Below are positions 42,273 to 50,758 of a stretch of DNA of 64,000 nt, piece after piece. The position numbers were made by a program, and so were the translations under genes. The notes under the pieces are model-generated. The model was not told the origin of the DNA and did not search any database. It worked only from the letters and a program-made list of their open reading frames with translations. The stretch is from Leisingera coralii (GTDB taxonomy: Bacteria; Pseudomonadota; Alphaproteobacteria; Rhodobacterales; Rhodobacteraceae): assembly GCF_049056525.1 (NCBI RefSeq), contig NZ_JBHUPT010000034.1, positions 62,001 to 126,000 on the forward strand. Direction: 5' to 3'. Positions within the stretch are counted from its first letter, which is position 1, and the number at the start of each line of letters is the position of its first letter.

Positions 42273-44552
42273 GTGGCGTATAAGTCACATCTGAGGGCGG
42301 CATACGGTCCATTTGCGGCCTTTGACCGGTGGCGGCGAACCCGCCGCGCCCGAAATATCGGCACCATCGGCCTTGTCTTGCTGGGGCCGGTGCTGGCCTT
42401 GGCAACTTTCCTCATCATCGGTCCTCTGGGGCAGGGCGCCTCGTCCAGATCGCTGCGGCTGATCCTGCTGGCTGATCTGGTCTATATCCTGACCATTGCA
42501 GCGCTGGTGATGTCGCAGATCGTGCGGCTGTTTGCGGCGCGGCGGTCGAAATCGGCCGGCTCGCGCCTGCATCTGCGGCTGATCGGCGCTTTTGGCTTTC
42601 TTGCGTTGATCCCAACCGTGATTGTTGCCGTGTTTGCCGTGCTGACGGTGAATGTCGGGCTTGAGGGGTGGTTTTCGCAGCGCGTGCGCCAGGTGATCGG
42701 CAGCTCACTGGAAGCCGCGGAAGCCTATCAGGCGCAGCAGAAGTGGGACCTGACCGAAGATGCCCAGGCGCTGGCGCGCTATCTGGACAGCAGCCGCGCG
42801 CGCAGTTTCTTCATCAACGACGCGGAGCTGCGGCAGGTGCTGGCGCAGCGGCAGCTGCAGATCCAGCGCGGCCTGCGCGAGGCGTACATCGTCGACAGCG
42901 GCGGGCAGATCCGGGCCCGCGGCGAACGCTCCTATGAGTTCGATTTCGAAAAGCCGAACAACCGTCAGCTGGAGGTGGCCCGCAAGGAAGGCATGCTGCT
43001 GATCGAGGATTGGGACAACAGCGAATTCCGTGCCCTGGTGCAGCTGAACGCCTTTGTCGACCGGTTCCTGTATATCAGCCGGGATGTGGACGGGGAGCTC
43101 TTGAACCTGCTCGATGACACCCAGGAAACCGCACACCTCTATCAGCAGCTGGAAAGCGAGCGCGGCCGGGTGCTGTTTGAATTTGCGCTGCTCTATATCG
43201 GCTTTGCGGTGATCCTGATCCTGGCGGCGATGTGGCTGGGCATGTGGTTTGCCGAGCGGCTGTCGCGGCCCGTGGGGCGGCTTACGGTTGCGGCGCAGCG
43301 GGTGGGTTCCGGCAATCTGGACGTGCAGGTGCCGGTGGACGACGGCGGCGACGAGATTTCCCAGCTGGGACAGTATTTCAACCAGATGACCCGAGAGCTG
43401 AAGGCGCAGCACGGCCGTCTGCTGGACAACACCCGGCAGATCGAACGCCGCCGCCGCCTGTTCGACTCGGTGCTGTCGTCGGTGACCTCCGGGGTAGTCG
43501 GCCTGGATGCGGACGGGCGGGTGACCTTCGTGAACCGCTCTGCCGAACGGCTGCTGGACTGGCGGGAGGATCAGCAGTCGCTGGCGCTGGCGGTGGCGGT
43601 GCCGGAGTTCGGGCCGCTGTTTGCCGAGCTGATCGAGACCGGCGCAGATGTGGTGCAGGAGGAAGTCAAGGTGACCCGCCAGGGGCAGCTTGAAAACCTG
43701 CTGGTGCGTATGTCGCCGCGCCGCTCCGGCGAGGGGCGGCTGGAAGGCTATGTGGTGGCCTTTGACGATGTGACCGACCTTGTCAGCGCCCAGCGGATGG
43801 CGGCCTGGGGCGATGTGGCCCGCCGCATCGCGCATGAGATCAAGAACCCGCTGACCCCGATCCAGCTGAGCGCGGAGCGGATCAAGCGCAAGTTCGCGCC
43901 CAAGCTGGGTGAGGAAAACAGCGATCAGCTGCAGTCGATGACCGATGTGATCGTGCGCCAGACCAATGATCTGCGCAGGATCGTCGATGAATTCTCGAAA
44001 TTCGCCCGCATGCCGGAACCAGAGCGGCGCGAGGAGGATCTGGCCAAACTGGTGCGGGACGCGGTGATCCTGCAGCAGCAGGGCCAGCCGGGTGTCCGGA
44101 TCCGGGCGAAGCTGCCCAAGGAGGAAATGCCCTCGGATCTGGATGCAACGATGATTGGCCAGGCGCTGACCAATCTGATCAAGAACGCAGGCGAAGCCAT
44201 CGAAAGCCTGCAGGCCAAAGGCGCACCGGACGGCCTTGTGCCGCAGATCCGGGTGACGGCCGAAAAGGCGGGCAGCTTCTACGAAGTCCGCATCGCCGAC
44301 AATGGCATCGGTCTGCCGGAAGACCGGGCGCGGCTGTTTGAGCCTTATGTGACCACGCGGGATGCGGGCACCGGGCTGGGGCTGCCGATCGTCAAGAAAA
44401 TCATCGAAGAGCACGGGGGCACGCTGACGCTGGAAGATGCCCCGGTTTTCGAGGGACACGCGCATAACGGCGCAATGGCGGTGATCCGCCTGCCTGCCGC
44501 GGCCAAAGCGGCGGCGCCTAACAAGAGCACAGTGAAAGCAGGTCTGACATGA
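42273..44552 (+). CDS. ntrY: Nitrogen regulation sensor kinase NtrY
   Basis: 759 residues from GTG 42273. Three or four N-terminal membrane spans (about residues 30-130, for example VLLGPVLALATFLIIG and LIGAFGFLALIPTVIVAVFAVL), a periplasmic region to about residue 300, one more span (FALLYIGFAVILILAAMWLG), HAMP (RLTVAAQRVGSGNLDVQ), PAS (about 390-500), and a kinase core with H-box RRIAHEIKNPLTPIQLSAERI and G boxes RIADNGIGLPE and GTGLGLPIVKKI. NtrY partners NtrX in nitrogen, redox and envelope control. The ntrX start overlaps the stop by ATGA. Confidence 0.95.
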   Translation: MAYKSHLRAAYGPFAAFDRWRRTRRARNIGTIGLVLLGPVLALATFLIIGPLGQGASSRSLRLILLADLVYILTIAALVMSQIVRLFAARRSKSAGSRLHLRLIGAFGFLALIPTVIVAVFAVLTVNVGLEGWFSQRVRQVIGSSLEAAEAYQAQQKWDLTEDAQALARYLDSSRARSFFINDAELRQVLAQRQLQIQRGLREAYIVDSGGQIRARGERSYEFDFEKPNNRQLEVARKEGMLLIEDWDNSEFRALVQLNAFVDRFLYISRDVDGELLNLLDDTQETAHLYQQLESERGRVLFEFALLYIGFAVILILAAMWLGMWFAERLSRPVGRLTVAAQRVGSGNLDVQVPVDDGGDEISQLGQYFNQMTRELKAQHGRLLDNTRQIERRRRLFDSVLSSVTSGVVGLDADGRVTFVNRSAERLLDWREDQQSLALAVAVPEFGPLFAELIETGADVVQEEVKVTRQGQLENLLVRMSPRRSGEGRLEGYVVAFDDVTDLVSAQRMAAWGDVARRIAHEIKNPLTPIQLSAERIKRKFAPKLGEENSDQLQSMTDVIVRQTNDLRRIVDEFSKFARMPEPERREEDLAKLVRDAVILQQQGQPGVRIRAKLPKEEMPSDLDATMIGQALTNLIKNAGEAIESLQAKGAPDGLVPQIRVTAEKAGSFYEVRIADNGIGLPEDRARLFEPYVTTRDAGTGLGLPIVKKIIEEHGGTLTLEDAPVFEGHAHNGAMAVIRLPAAAKAAAPNKSTVKAGLT

Positions 44553-45958
44553 GTGACATTCTGATTGTAGATGATGAGCGGGATATCCGTGAGCTGATCT
44601 CGGACATCCTGGAGGACGAGGGCTATGCCACGCGCAAGGCCGGCAGCTCTGATGAGTGCATGGCCCGGCTGGAGGAATCCAAGCCCGCGCTGATGATTCT
44701 GGATATCTGGCTGAAGGACAGCCAGATGGATGGCATCGACATCCTGAAGACGGTCAAACGCGACACGCCGGACATCCCGGTGGTGATCATCTCCGGCCAC
44801 GGCAATATCGAAATCGCCGTCGCCGCGATCAAGCAGGGCGCCTATGACTTCATCGAGAAGCCCTTCAACATCGACCAGCTGATGGTGGTGATCCGCCGCG
44901 CGATGGAAACCTCGCGCCTGCGCCGGGAAAACTCCGACCTCAAGCGCAAGGAGACCGGCCCGGCGGATATGATCGGCACCTCCGCGTCCTTCCGCACCCT
45001 GGTTGGCCAGCTGGACAAGGTGACCAAATCCAACGGCCGGGTGATGCTCACCGGCCCTGCCGGCAGCGGCAAGGAGATTGCGGCGCGTTATATCCACGCA
45101 AACTCCAACCGGGCGTCGGCGCCCTTTATCACCGTGAACTGCGCCAGCATTGAGCCCGACCGGATGGAAGACGTGCTGTTCGGCCGCGAGTCTTCCGACC
45201 GCGGGGTTGAGCCGGGCCTCTTGGAGCAGGCGCATGGCGGCGTGGTGTTCTTTGACGAGGTGGCGGACATGCCGCTGGGCACCCAGTCCAAGATCCTGCG
45301 GGTGCTGGTGGATCAGCAGTTCCAGCGGGTTGGCGGCTCGGACAAGATCCGCGTTGACCTGCGGGTGGTGTCCTCCACCAACAAGGACCTGGATGCGGAG
45401 ATTGAGGCAGGCACGTTCCGCCAGGAGCTGTATCACCGCCTCAACGTGGTGCCGGTTGCGGTGCCGTCGCTGGCGGACCGGCGCGAGGATATTCCGCTGC
45501 TGGCGAACCATTTCATAACGCAGTTCAACGAGGCCCAGGGCCTGCCGCTGCGGGAGCTGACCGAGGAGGCCGTGGCGCTGATGCAGACCATGCCGTGGCC
45601 GGGCAACGTGCGCCAGCTCAAGAACCTGGTGGAGCGGGTGCTGATTCTGGGCGACGGCAGCGGACCGATCGAGGCCAAGGACCTGCCGCGCGAAGAGGAG
45701 AAGACCGAAGAGGAAGGCCGGGTGGTGCTGTCCGGCGCGCTGGCAACCCTGCCGCTGCGCGAGGCGCGGGAGGCGTTCGAGCGGGAATACCTGCTGACCC
45801 AGATCAACCGCTTTGGCGGCAACATCAGCCGCACCGCGTCTTTTGTCGGCATGGAGCGCTCGGCGCTGCACCGCAAGCTCAAGTCGCTGGGGGTGGTGAC
45901 CTCCAACAAGGCAGGCGCCCGGGTGGCGCATGTGGAAACCGAAGAGGAACAGGCCTGA
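44549..45958 (+). CDS. ntrX: Response regulator NtrX
   Basis: 469 residues: receiver with Asp53 region (ALMILDIWLKDSQMDG), AAA+ domain with a degenerate P-loop GPAGSGKEIAARYIH, Walker B GVVFFDEVADMP, sensor LPWPGNVRQLKNL-type (TMPWPGNVRQLKNL), and a Fis-type helix-turn-helix near the C-terminus (GGNISRTASFVGMERSALHRKL). The GAFTGA loop is absent (DVLFGRESSDRGVEPGLLEQAHGG), as usual in NtrX, so it should work without sigma54. Last gene of the ntr operon; in related genomes trkA follows, but here an antisense cluster intervenes. Confidence 0.95.
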   Translation: MSDILIVDDERDIRELISDILEDEGYATRKAGSSDECMARLEESKPALMILDIWLKDSQMDGIDILKTVKRDTPDIPVVIISGHGNIEIAVAAIKQGAYDFIEKPFNIDQLMVVIRRAMETSRLRRENSDLKRKETGPADMIGTSASFRTLVGQLDKVTKSNGRVMLTGPAGSGKEIAARYIHANSNRASAPFITVNCASIEPDRMEDVLFGRESSDRGVEPGLLEQAHGGVVFFDEVADMPLGTQSKILRVLVDQQFQRVGGSDKIRVDLRVVSSTNKDLDAEIEAGTFRQELYHRLNVVPVAVPSLADRREDIPLLANHFITQFNEAQGLPLRELTEEAVALMQTMPWPGNVRQLKNLVERVLILGDGSGPIEAKDLPREEEKTEEEGRVVLSGALATLPLREAREAFEREYLLTQINRFGGNISRTASFVGMERSALHRKLKSLGVVTSNKAGARVAHVETEEEQA

Positions 45959-45965
45959 TCAGAGG

Positions 45966-46000
45966 CCGCCGGTGCGCCCGGGAAGACCGGGCGCAGGCGG
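45966..46000. terminator. Strong hairpin between convergent ntrX and caspase genes
   Basis: TGCGCCCGG (45973-45981), loop GAAGA, CCGGGCGCA (45987-45995): nine perfect pairs, extended by CCGCC (45966-45970) with GGCGG (45996-46000) across a two-base bulge. No T-run on either strand, so termination may be factor-assisted or the element may protect 3' ends. Confidence 0.55.
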
Positions 46001-46002
46001 GA

Positions 46003-48336
46003 TCAGAACAGGTCCTGGCGGATCGGATTCATCGCGAAATGGATCTGAGCGGCCAGCTGAAGCCGGCTGATCGGATCCTCGGGAACGATGGCGGGCAGGC
46101 CTGCCTCCCGCGCCAAATTCTCCAGCTGCATGCGGGATGCCGGGCCGAACTGCCCGTCGATGGAAATGCCGGAACCCAGCTGGCGCAGGATGTACTGCGT
46201 GCCAGCGTCCACGTCCTGCTCAGACATGCCCGACAGCAGCTCGCGCGCGGCGGCGCGGGCATCCCGGTCATTCAGCGCCATCGCCTTGCCGGCCCGTGCA
46301 GCGGCGGCATGGGCGGGAACCCGGTCTGAAAGCCTGTTCAGGGCAACCCAGGCGCCATTGGCACCGCCCCAGGCATCGCCGCGCGACAGCCCCATGTCAT
46401 ACCATTCCAGCGCCTCGGCCTCATCTCTGCCGGGCAGGTCGCCGCCCATGATCATCCGGCCGATCTCTCCCGGGGCGTGCGGGTGGCCGAGCTGCGCGGC
46501 CTCGGCAAACAGCGCCCGGGCTTTTTCCTTGTCGACCGGCTTGCCCGCACCGCCATCGCGGTAGACATAGCCGAGGTTGGCGGTGCCGTAGATGTCGCCG
46601 CGGCCCGCGGAGGCTTCCAGGTAGGACAGCCCGCGAGCCGGCTGGGCCAGCTCATCGCCGCTCCACAGGAAGAACACGCCCAGCTCATTCATCGAATAAG
46701 TATGGCCCAGCTCCACCGCGCGGCTCAGCAGGTCGAAGCCGCGCTGCTTTTCCTCGGGCGTGCTGCTCTTGCGCAATAGACGCTTGCCGCGGGCGTGCAT
46801 CGAGAAAGGGTCGCCTGCCTCGATCCCCTTGTCCCACAAGTCAAAGGCCTTGTCCGGGTTGTAGGGGATCGGCACGGTTTCGCGGTCGACATTCGGGGTG
46901 ACATGCAGATAGGCCACCGCATTATAGGCGCGGACATGGCCCAGTTCGGCAGCTTTTTCAAAGGCTTCATAGGCTTCGATCAGGCGGCCCTGGCCCTGCA
47001 GCGCGCGGCCCAGCTGGTAATGCAGCCGGCCCAGTTCCGGCGCGGCCTGCACCGCCTCGCGGCAGGCGGCTTCTGCCGCCTTGAGGTCAATTTCATTGGG
47101 GTAGCGGTAGAGGCCAACCCCCTGGAGATCCAGCAGATCCCCGGCTTCGAGGTCGCACTGGCGGGCAATCATTTCCAGGTTCACGGTCACGTCGCGCACC
47201 GCGCCCGCCTGCGCCAGCCGCAGGACCATCCGGTCCTTGCGCACCTGGCCGCCGTCCTGCCGCGCGGGCAGTTCCGCCAGTTTGGGCGCATAGCTGAGGC
47301 TGAGCGCGCTGCCGTCCCCCGATTGCAGCGAAGTCACACCGGAGGAGGGGGATTCCACTATCGTCACCGTGGTGCCGGCCCGGACATAGGGGCTGATTTC
47401 CGGCGCCAGTTCCAGCGAGCGGCCGAGCGGGATCTGCACCGACAGCTGATCCGGCAGCTGGTCCAGGCTGGCCGGTGCGGTTTCGGGTTCTGCCTTGGCG
47501 ATGTTCAACGACCGTTCCGCCGGGCGCAGGTAGATCTTCTGCATCAGCGTCGAGCTTTCCCAGGGCACCTGGGTGTTGCCGGTTGCGCTGTAGACATCGC
47601 CGCGGATCGCAGCGAGCACCGTCATCGCGTCCTCATCCGGGCGGTCGGGGAAGTGGCGCACGACAGAGGCGGTGTAGGGGCTGTTGCCGCCCGGCTCGCC
47701 ATCCAGCGCGGTTGCGCCGGGGGAGGTCGAGAAGGCGACCAGCGTGTTCAAGGGCGGGCGGAACACGTCGAAGCCCTCGCGGGCCTCATAGAGCTGGGCC
47801 CCGACCTCGGCGTTGAGCTTGACGTTGGGCACCGGATTGTCGCGGCAGGAATCCAGCATCAGGATCTGGCTGCCCGCCTTGCCGCCGAGAATGGCTGATA
47901 TCCGGTCCAAGGTGACCGACTGGAAGGGAAGGTCGTGAATGCCCGACAGCTCCGCATCGCTGGTCAGCAGGTAGTTGCGCCGGCCCAGCTGGATACCGTG
48001 GCCCGCGTAGTAAAAGAACACCTGGCTGCCGTCTCGGATGTTGAGGGCGGCCTGGCGCAGCAGCGCCTCAAACCCGCGCTTGTCCAGGTCATAGCCTTCA
48101 AAGACGGTATAGCCAAAGGACCTGAGCATCTGCGCCATCGCCTTGGCGTCATTGCGGGTATTGGTCAGGTCGGTGACGTGGTCATAGTCCTGGATGCCGA
48201 TCACGATGGCGGTTTCGGGTGCAGCCGATCCTTCGCTGGCTTCATAGGCGGCCTGTAAGGGGGCCGCGGGCAGCAGCGCTGTGCAGGCCAAAACCGTGGC
48301 TGCGGGGGAGAGAGGTCTGGAAGGCAGGGCTGTCAT
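46003..48336 (-). CDS. Secreted caspase-like (C14) protein with Sel1 repeats and peptidoglycan-binding-like end
   Basis: 777 residues. The N-terminus (about 1-30, ending LLPAAPLQAA) is a signal peptide. Caspase domain about 42-290: catalytic His113 in VFFYYAGHGIQ and Cys164 in ILMLDSCRDNP, both in intact p20 context. Residues about 300-400 are a beta-rich linker (VSIQIPLGRSLELAP region), 410-690 are TPR/Sel1 repeats (for example RLHYQLGRALQGQGRLIEAY, ANLGYVYRDGGAGKP), and about 700-740 (LRQLGSGISIDGQFGPASRM) matches the DGxFGP pattern of peptidoglycan-binding domain 1. It appears to be a periplasmic arginine/lysine-type peptidase or pseudo-enzyme. Follows a Gly-rich lipoprotein gene by 14 bp. 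Confidence 0.88.
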   Translation of the reverse strand: MTALPSRPLSPAATVLACTALLPAAPLQAAYEASEGSAAPETAIVIGIQDYDHVTDLTNTRNDAKAMAQMLRSFGYTVFEGYDLDKRGFEALLRQAALNIRDGSQVFFYYAGHGIQLGRRNYLLTSDAELSGIHDLPFQSVTLDRISAILGGKAGSQILMLDSCRDNPVPNVKLNAEVGAQLYEAREGFDVFRPPLNTLVAFSTSPGATALDGEPGGNSPYTASVVRHFPDRPDEDAMTVLAAIRGDVYSATGNTQVPWESSTLMQKIYLRPAERSLNIAKAEPETAPASLDQLPDQLSVQIPLGRSLELAPEISPYVRAGTTVTIVESPSSGVTSLQSGDGSALSLSYAPKLAELPARQDGGQVRKDRMVLRLAQAGAVRDVTVNLEMIARQCDLEAGDLLDLQGVGLYRYPNEIDLKAAEAACREAVQAAPELGRLHYQLGRALQGQGRLIEAYEAFEKAAELGHVRAYNAVAYLHVTPNVDRETVPIPYNPDKAFDLWDKGIEAGDPFSMHARGKRLLRKSSTPEEKQRGFDLLSRAVELGHTYSMNELGVFFLWSGDELAQPARGLSYLEASAGRGDIYGTANLGYVYRDGGAGKPVDKEKARALFAEAAQLGHPHAPGEIGRMIMGGDLPGRDEAEALEWYDMGLSRGDAWGGANGAWVALNRLSDRVPAHAAAARAGKAMALNDRDARAAARELLSGMSEQDVDAGTQYILRQLGSGISIDGQFGPASRMQLENLAREAGLPAIVPEDPISRLQLAAQIHFAMNPIRQDLF

Positions 48337-48350
48337 GGCGCTGTCCGGGG

Positions 48351-48671
48351 TTAACCCCAGCCTCCGCCGCCTCCGGAGCCGCCGCCTCCGCCGCCAGCAC
48401 CTCCGCCGCCTCCGCCGCCTCCGCCTCCGCCGCCTCCGGCTCCAGCACCGCCGCCGCCGGGCGGCCCGACCGGTTCAGGTGCCGGGGCGGGCGCTTGTGC
48501 CGGAGCGGGTGCCGGAGCCGGGGCGCGGTATGTCGTGGGAGCGCTGTATGTCGCGGGGGCAGGCGCCGGAGCGGTTGTGGAAGTCGGGGGCGGGGCAATG
48601 GGCGCTGTCGGCTCGCAGGCTGCTGTGACAGCGGCCAAGGGCAGCGCGGCAAACAGGAAATGCATCCGCAT
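48351..48671 (-). CDS. Putative lipoprotein with Pro/Ala-rich middle and poly-glycine tail
   Basis: 106 residues. MRMHFLFAALPLAAVTAAC is a lipoprotein signal with lipobox VTAAC (Cys19). After it comes a Pro/Ala/Thr segment (APAPAPA runs, about 28-65) and then an almost pure glycine tail (about 69-106, ending GGGGGWG). The DNA of the tail is an imperfect GGN tandem repeat. No catalytic feature. Such low-complexity lipoproteins can be surface linkers or slip in length. It precedes the caspase gene by 14 bp and is probably cotranscribed with it. ATG 48671 has GAAAGG upstream. Confidence 0.65.
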   Translation of the reverse strand: MRMHFLFAALPLAAVTAACEPTAPIAPPPTSTTAPAPAPATYSAPTTYRAPAPAPAPAQAPAPAPEPVGPPGGGGAGAGGGGGGGGGGGGGAGGGGGGSGGGGGWG

Positions 48672-48799
48672 CGGGTACCTTTCTCTTTGAAAATACTGGT
48701 CAACAAACAATCCGGTAAACAGCTTACTTGATCCGGCGCTGCAAATCAAAGTTAACCCGCGGGCGTTCCCCTGCCATAACCCGGGCCGGGGCTGCAGGC

Positions 48800-49267
48800 T
48801 CAGCCGCGGGGACGAATGATGACGCTGCCATCCCGGTTGCGCTGCGCGCATGCGGCCTCGGTCAACGGTGCCAGCCGCGGACCCGGCGCGGCCGCCGCAT
48901 TGCGCTGGGTGCAGCGTTTCAGGGCGATCTGCTGATAGCCCTTGGCGGCCATGCAGGATTTTTCAAGCCGCCGGCGCAGCGGCTTGTTCACATCCACAGT
49001 GTAGATGCCGCCGTCAACCCAATAGCCGGGGTGGTAATAGCAGTCGCCGCCATGGCAGACCTTGCGGCCAGGGTAGAAGACGGGCGGGCGCTGGCGGATT
49101 TCATTGGCAACCGGCGCGTCTTTCAGTGCCTGGGTCTGGCAGCGGAGTTCATCCGACTGCAGGCGGGCCACTTCCGCGCCCTGCCTGTAGTAGACCGGTA
49201 CCGGACCGCAGGCTGCCGTGCCCAGCAGCAGGGCAAGGCCCGCCAGGATCATGAGATCGCCGCGCAT
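48800..49267 (-). CDS. Putative lipoprotein, cysteine-containing
   Basis: 155 residues from ATG 49267; no strong ribosome binding site, and a second ATG five codons in is possible. Signal MRGDLMILAGLALLLGTAAC with lipobox GTAAC. The mature part has many paired cysteines and aromatics (VCHGGDCYYHPGYWVDGG, LEKSCMAAKGYQQI, LKRCTQRN, AACAQRNRDG) suggesting disulfides. The YQ and W patterns recall small envelope lipoproteins of unknown function. First gene of the - strand cluster that includes the Gly-rich lipoprotein and the caspase, divergent from trkA. Confidence 0.75.
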   Translation of the reverse strand: MRGDLMILAGLALLLGTAACGPVPVYYRQGAEVARLQSDELRCQTQALKDAPVANEIRQRPPVFYPGRKVCHGGDCYYHPGYWVDGGIYTVDVNKPLRRRLEKSCMAAKGYQQIALKRCTQRNAAAAPGPRLAPLTEAACAQRNRDGSVIIRPRG

Positions 49268-49337
49268 AAGGAAAGAATGGCTGCAATCAGAGGAAGTTAC
49301 AATTAAATTGACCGTGAAAGCGGGTTCTGTCATTCAC

Positions 49338-49359
49338 TTCGGGCGAAACTCCGCCCGAA
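49338..49359 (+). promoter_or_regulatory. Hairpin in the trkA leader
   Basis: TTCGGGCG (49338-49345), loop AAACTC, CGCCCGAA (49352-49359), eight perfect pairs ending 21 bases before the trkA ATG. No T-run; it may affect translation or mark the boundary of the neighbouring - strand cluster. Confidence 0.4.
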
Positions 49360-49380
49360 CATCCGTCAAGGGATACGCAT

Positions 49381-50757
49381 ATGAAGGTCATTATCTGCGG
49401 CGCGGGCCAGGTCGGCTGGCAGATCGCCCGGCACCTGTCCGGCGAGCACAATGACGTGACGGTTGTTGACAACAACGCAGAGCTGGTGCGCCGGGCCACC
49501 GATACGCTGGACGTGCAGGGGATTCACGGCTTCGCCTCCTACCCGGACGTGCTGGAGCGGGCCGGGGCGCGGGACGCCGACATGATCATTGCCGCCACCC
49601 ACTCGGACGAGGTCAACATGGTGACCTGCCAGGTGGCGCATTCGGTGTTCAAGGTGCAGCGCAAGATCGCCCGCCTGCGGGCCAAAAGCTATCTGACCGC
49701 AATCTATTCCGACCTCTATCAGCGCGAGCATCTGCCGATCGACGTGGTGATCAGCCCGGAGCGCGAGGTGGCGGCGGCGGCGATGCAGCGGCTGTCGGCG
49801 CCGGCGGCCTTTGATACCGAGACCTTCATGGGCGGGATGGCGCAGCTTCTGGGCATCCAGATCGACGCCGATTGCCCGGTGGTGAACACGCCGCTGCGGC
49901 AGCTGACAGACCTGTTCTCGACACTGCGGGCGATTGTGGTCGGGGTGCGCCGCGACGGCACCCTGTTTGCGCCGGAGCCGGGCGATCAGCTGTTTGTCGG
50001 CGACAGCTGCTATGTGTTCTGCCACGTGGATGACGTGCCCCGCACCATCGAAGTGTTCGGCAAGCACGAGAAACGCCAGGACCGGGTGGTCGTGGTCGGC
50101 GGCGGCAATGTGGGGCTGGAGGTGGCCAAGGCGCTGGAGAGCAGCACCGCGCGGATCCGCGCCAAGGTGATCGAACGCGACCGCAAATGCGCGGAACGGG
50201 CGGCGGAAGAGCTGGAGCGCACCATCGTGCTGAACGGCGACGGCCTGGACCGGTCGCTGATGATCGAGGCGGGCATCGACAAGGCGGATGCGATGCTGGC
50301 GGTCACCGATGACGACAAGACCAATATGCTGGCCGCAGTGCGAGCCAAGGCCGAGGGCTGCCCGCTGGCGATTGCGCTGATCAACGACCCGACCCTGGTG
50401 CCGCTGCTGCCGCACCTCGGGATCGACGCCTATATCAACCCGCGCTCCACCACCGTGAGCTCGATCCTGCGCCACATCCGTTACGGCCGGGTGCGGCAGG
50501 TCTACTCGCTGGGGGATGCCGAGGCTGAGATGATCGAGGCGGAGGTGCTGTCCACGTCGCCGATCACCGGGCAGATGATCCGGGAAACGGACTTCCCCGA
50601 AGGCGTTCTGGTTGGCGGGGTGCTGAAGAACGGCGAAATGCTGCGCCCTTCGGGGGAGTTGCGGATCGAGGAGGGCGATGTGATCGCTCTGTTTGCGATG
50701 GCGGATGACGTGCCGGAGGTCGAACGCCTGCTGCAGGTGTCGATCGACTATTTCTAA
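49381..50757 (+). CDS. trkA: Trk potassium uptake regulator TrkA
   Basis: 458 residues: two tandem RCK units, each a Rossmann NAD-binding half plus TrkA_C. First motif MKVIICGAGQVGWQIARHLS, second VVVVGGGNVGLEVAKALES; acidic strand ends VTVVDNNAEL and KVIERDRKC. It gates TrkH from the cytosolic side. The stop is followed after one base by trkH. In related genomes this gene follows ntrX directly. Confidence 0.96.
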   Translation: MKVIICGAGQVGWQIARHLSGEHNDVTVVDNNAELVRRATDTLDVQGIHGFASYPDVLERAGARDADMIIAATHSDEVNMVTCQVAHSVFKVQRKIARLRAKSYLTAIYSDLYQREHLPIDVVISPEREVAAAAMQRLSAPAAFDTETFMGGMAQLLGIQIDADCPVVNTPLRQLTDLFSTLRAIVVGVRRDGTLFAPEPGDQLFVGDSCYVFCHVDDVPRTIEVFGKHEKRQDRVVVVGGGNVGLEVAKALESSTARIRAKVIERDRKCAERAAEELERTIVLNGDGLDRSLMIEAGIDKADAMLAVTDDDKTNMLAAVRAKAEGCPLAIALINDPTLVPLLPHLGIDAYINPRSTTVSSILRHIRYGRVRQVYSLGDAEAEMIEAEVLSTSPITGQMIRETDFPEGVLVGGVLKNGEMLRPSGELRIEEGDVIALFAMADDVPEVERLLQVSIDYF

Positions 50758-50758
50758 G

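Noticed and set aside
39551..42418. A 955-codon open frame antisense to dusB-ntrB-ntrC
   Set aside because: It lies opposite well-supported genes, has Arg/His/Gln-rich low-quality composition, and no ribosome binding site or domain. Such frames are common antisense to GC-rich genes.
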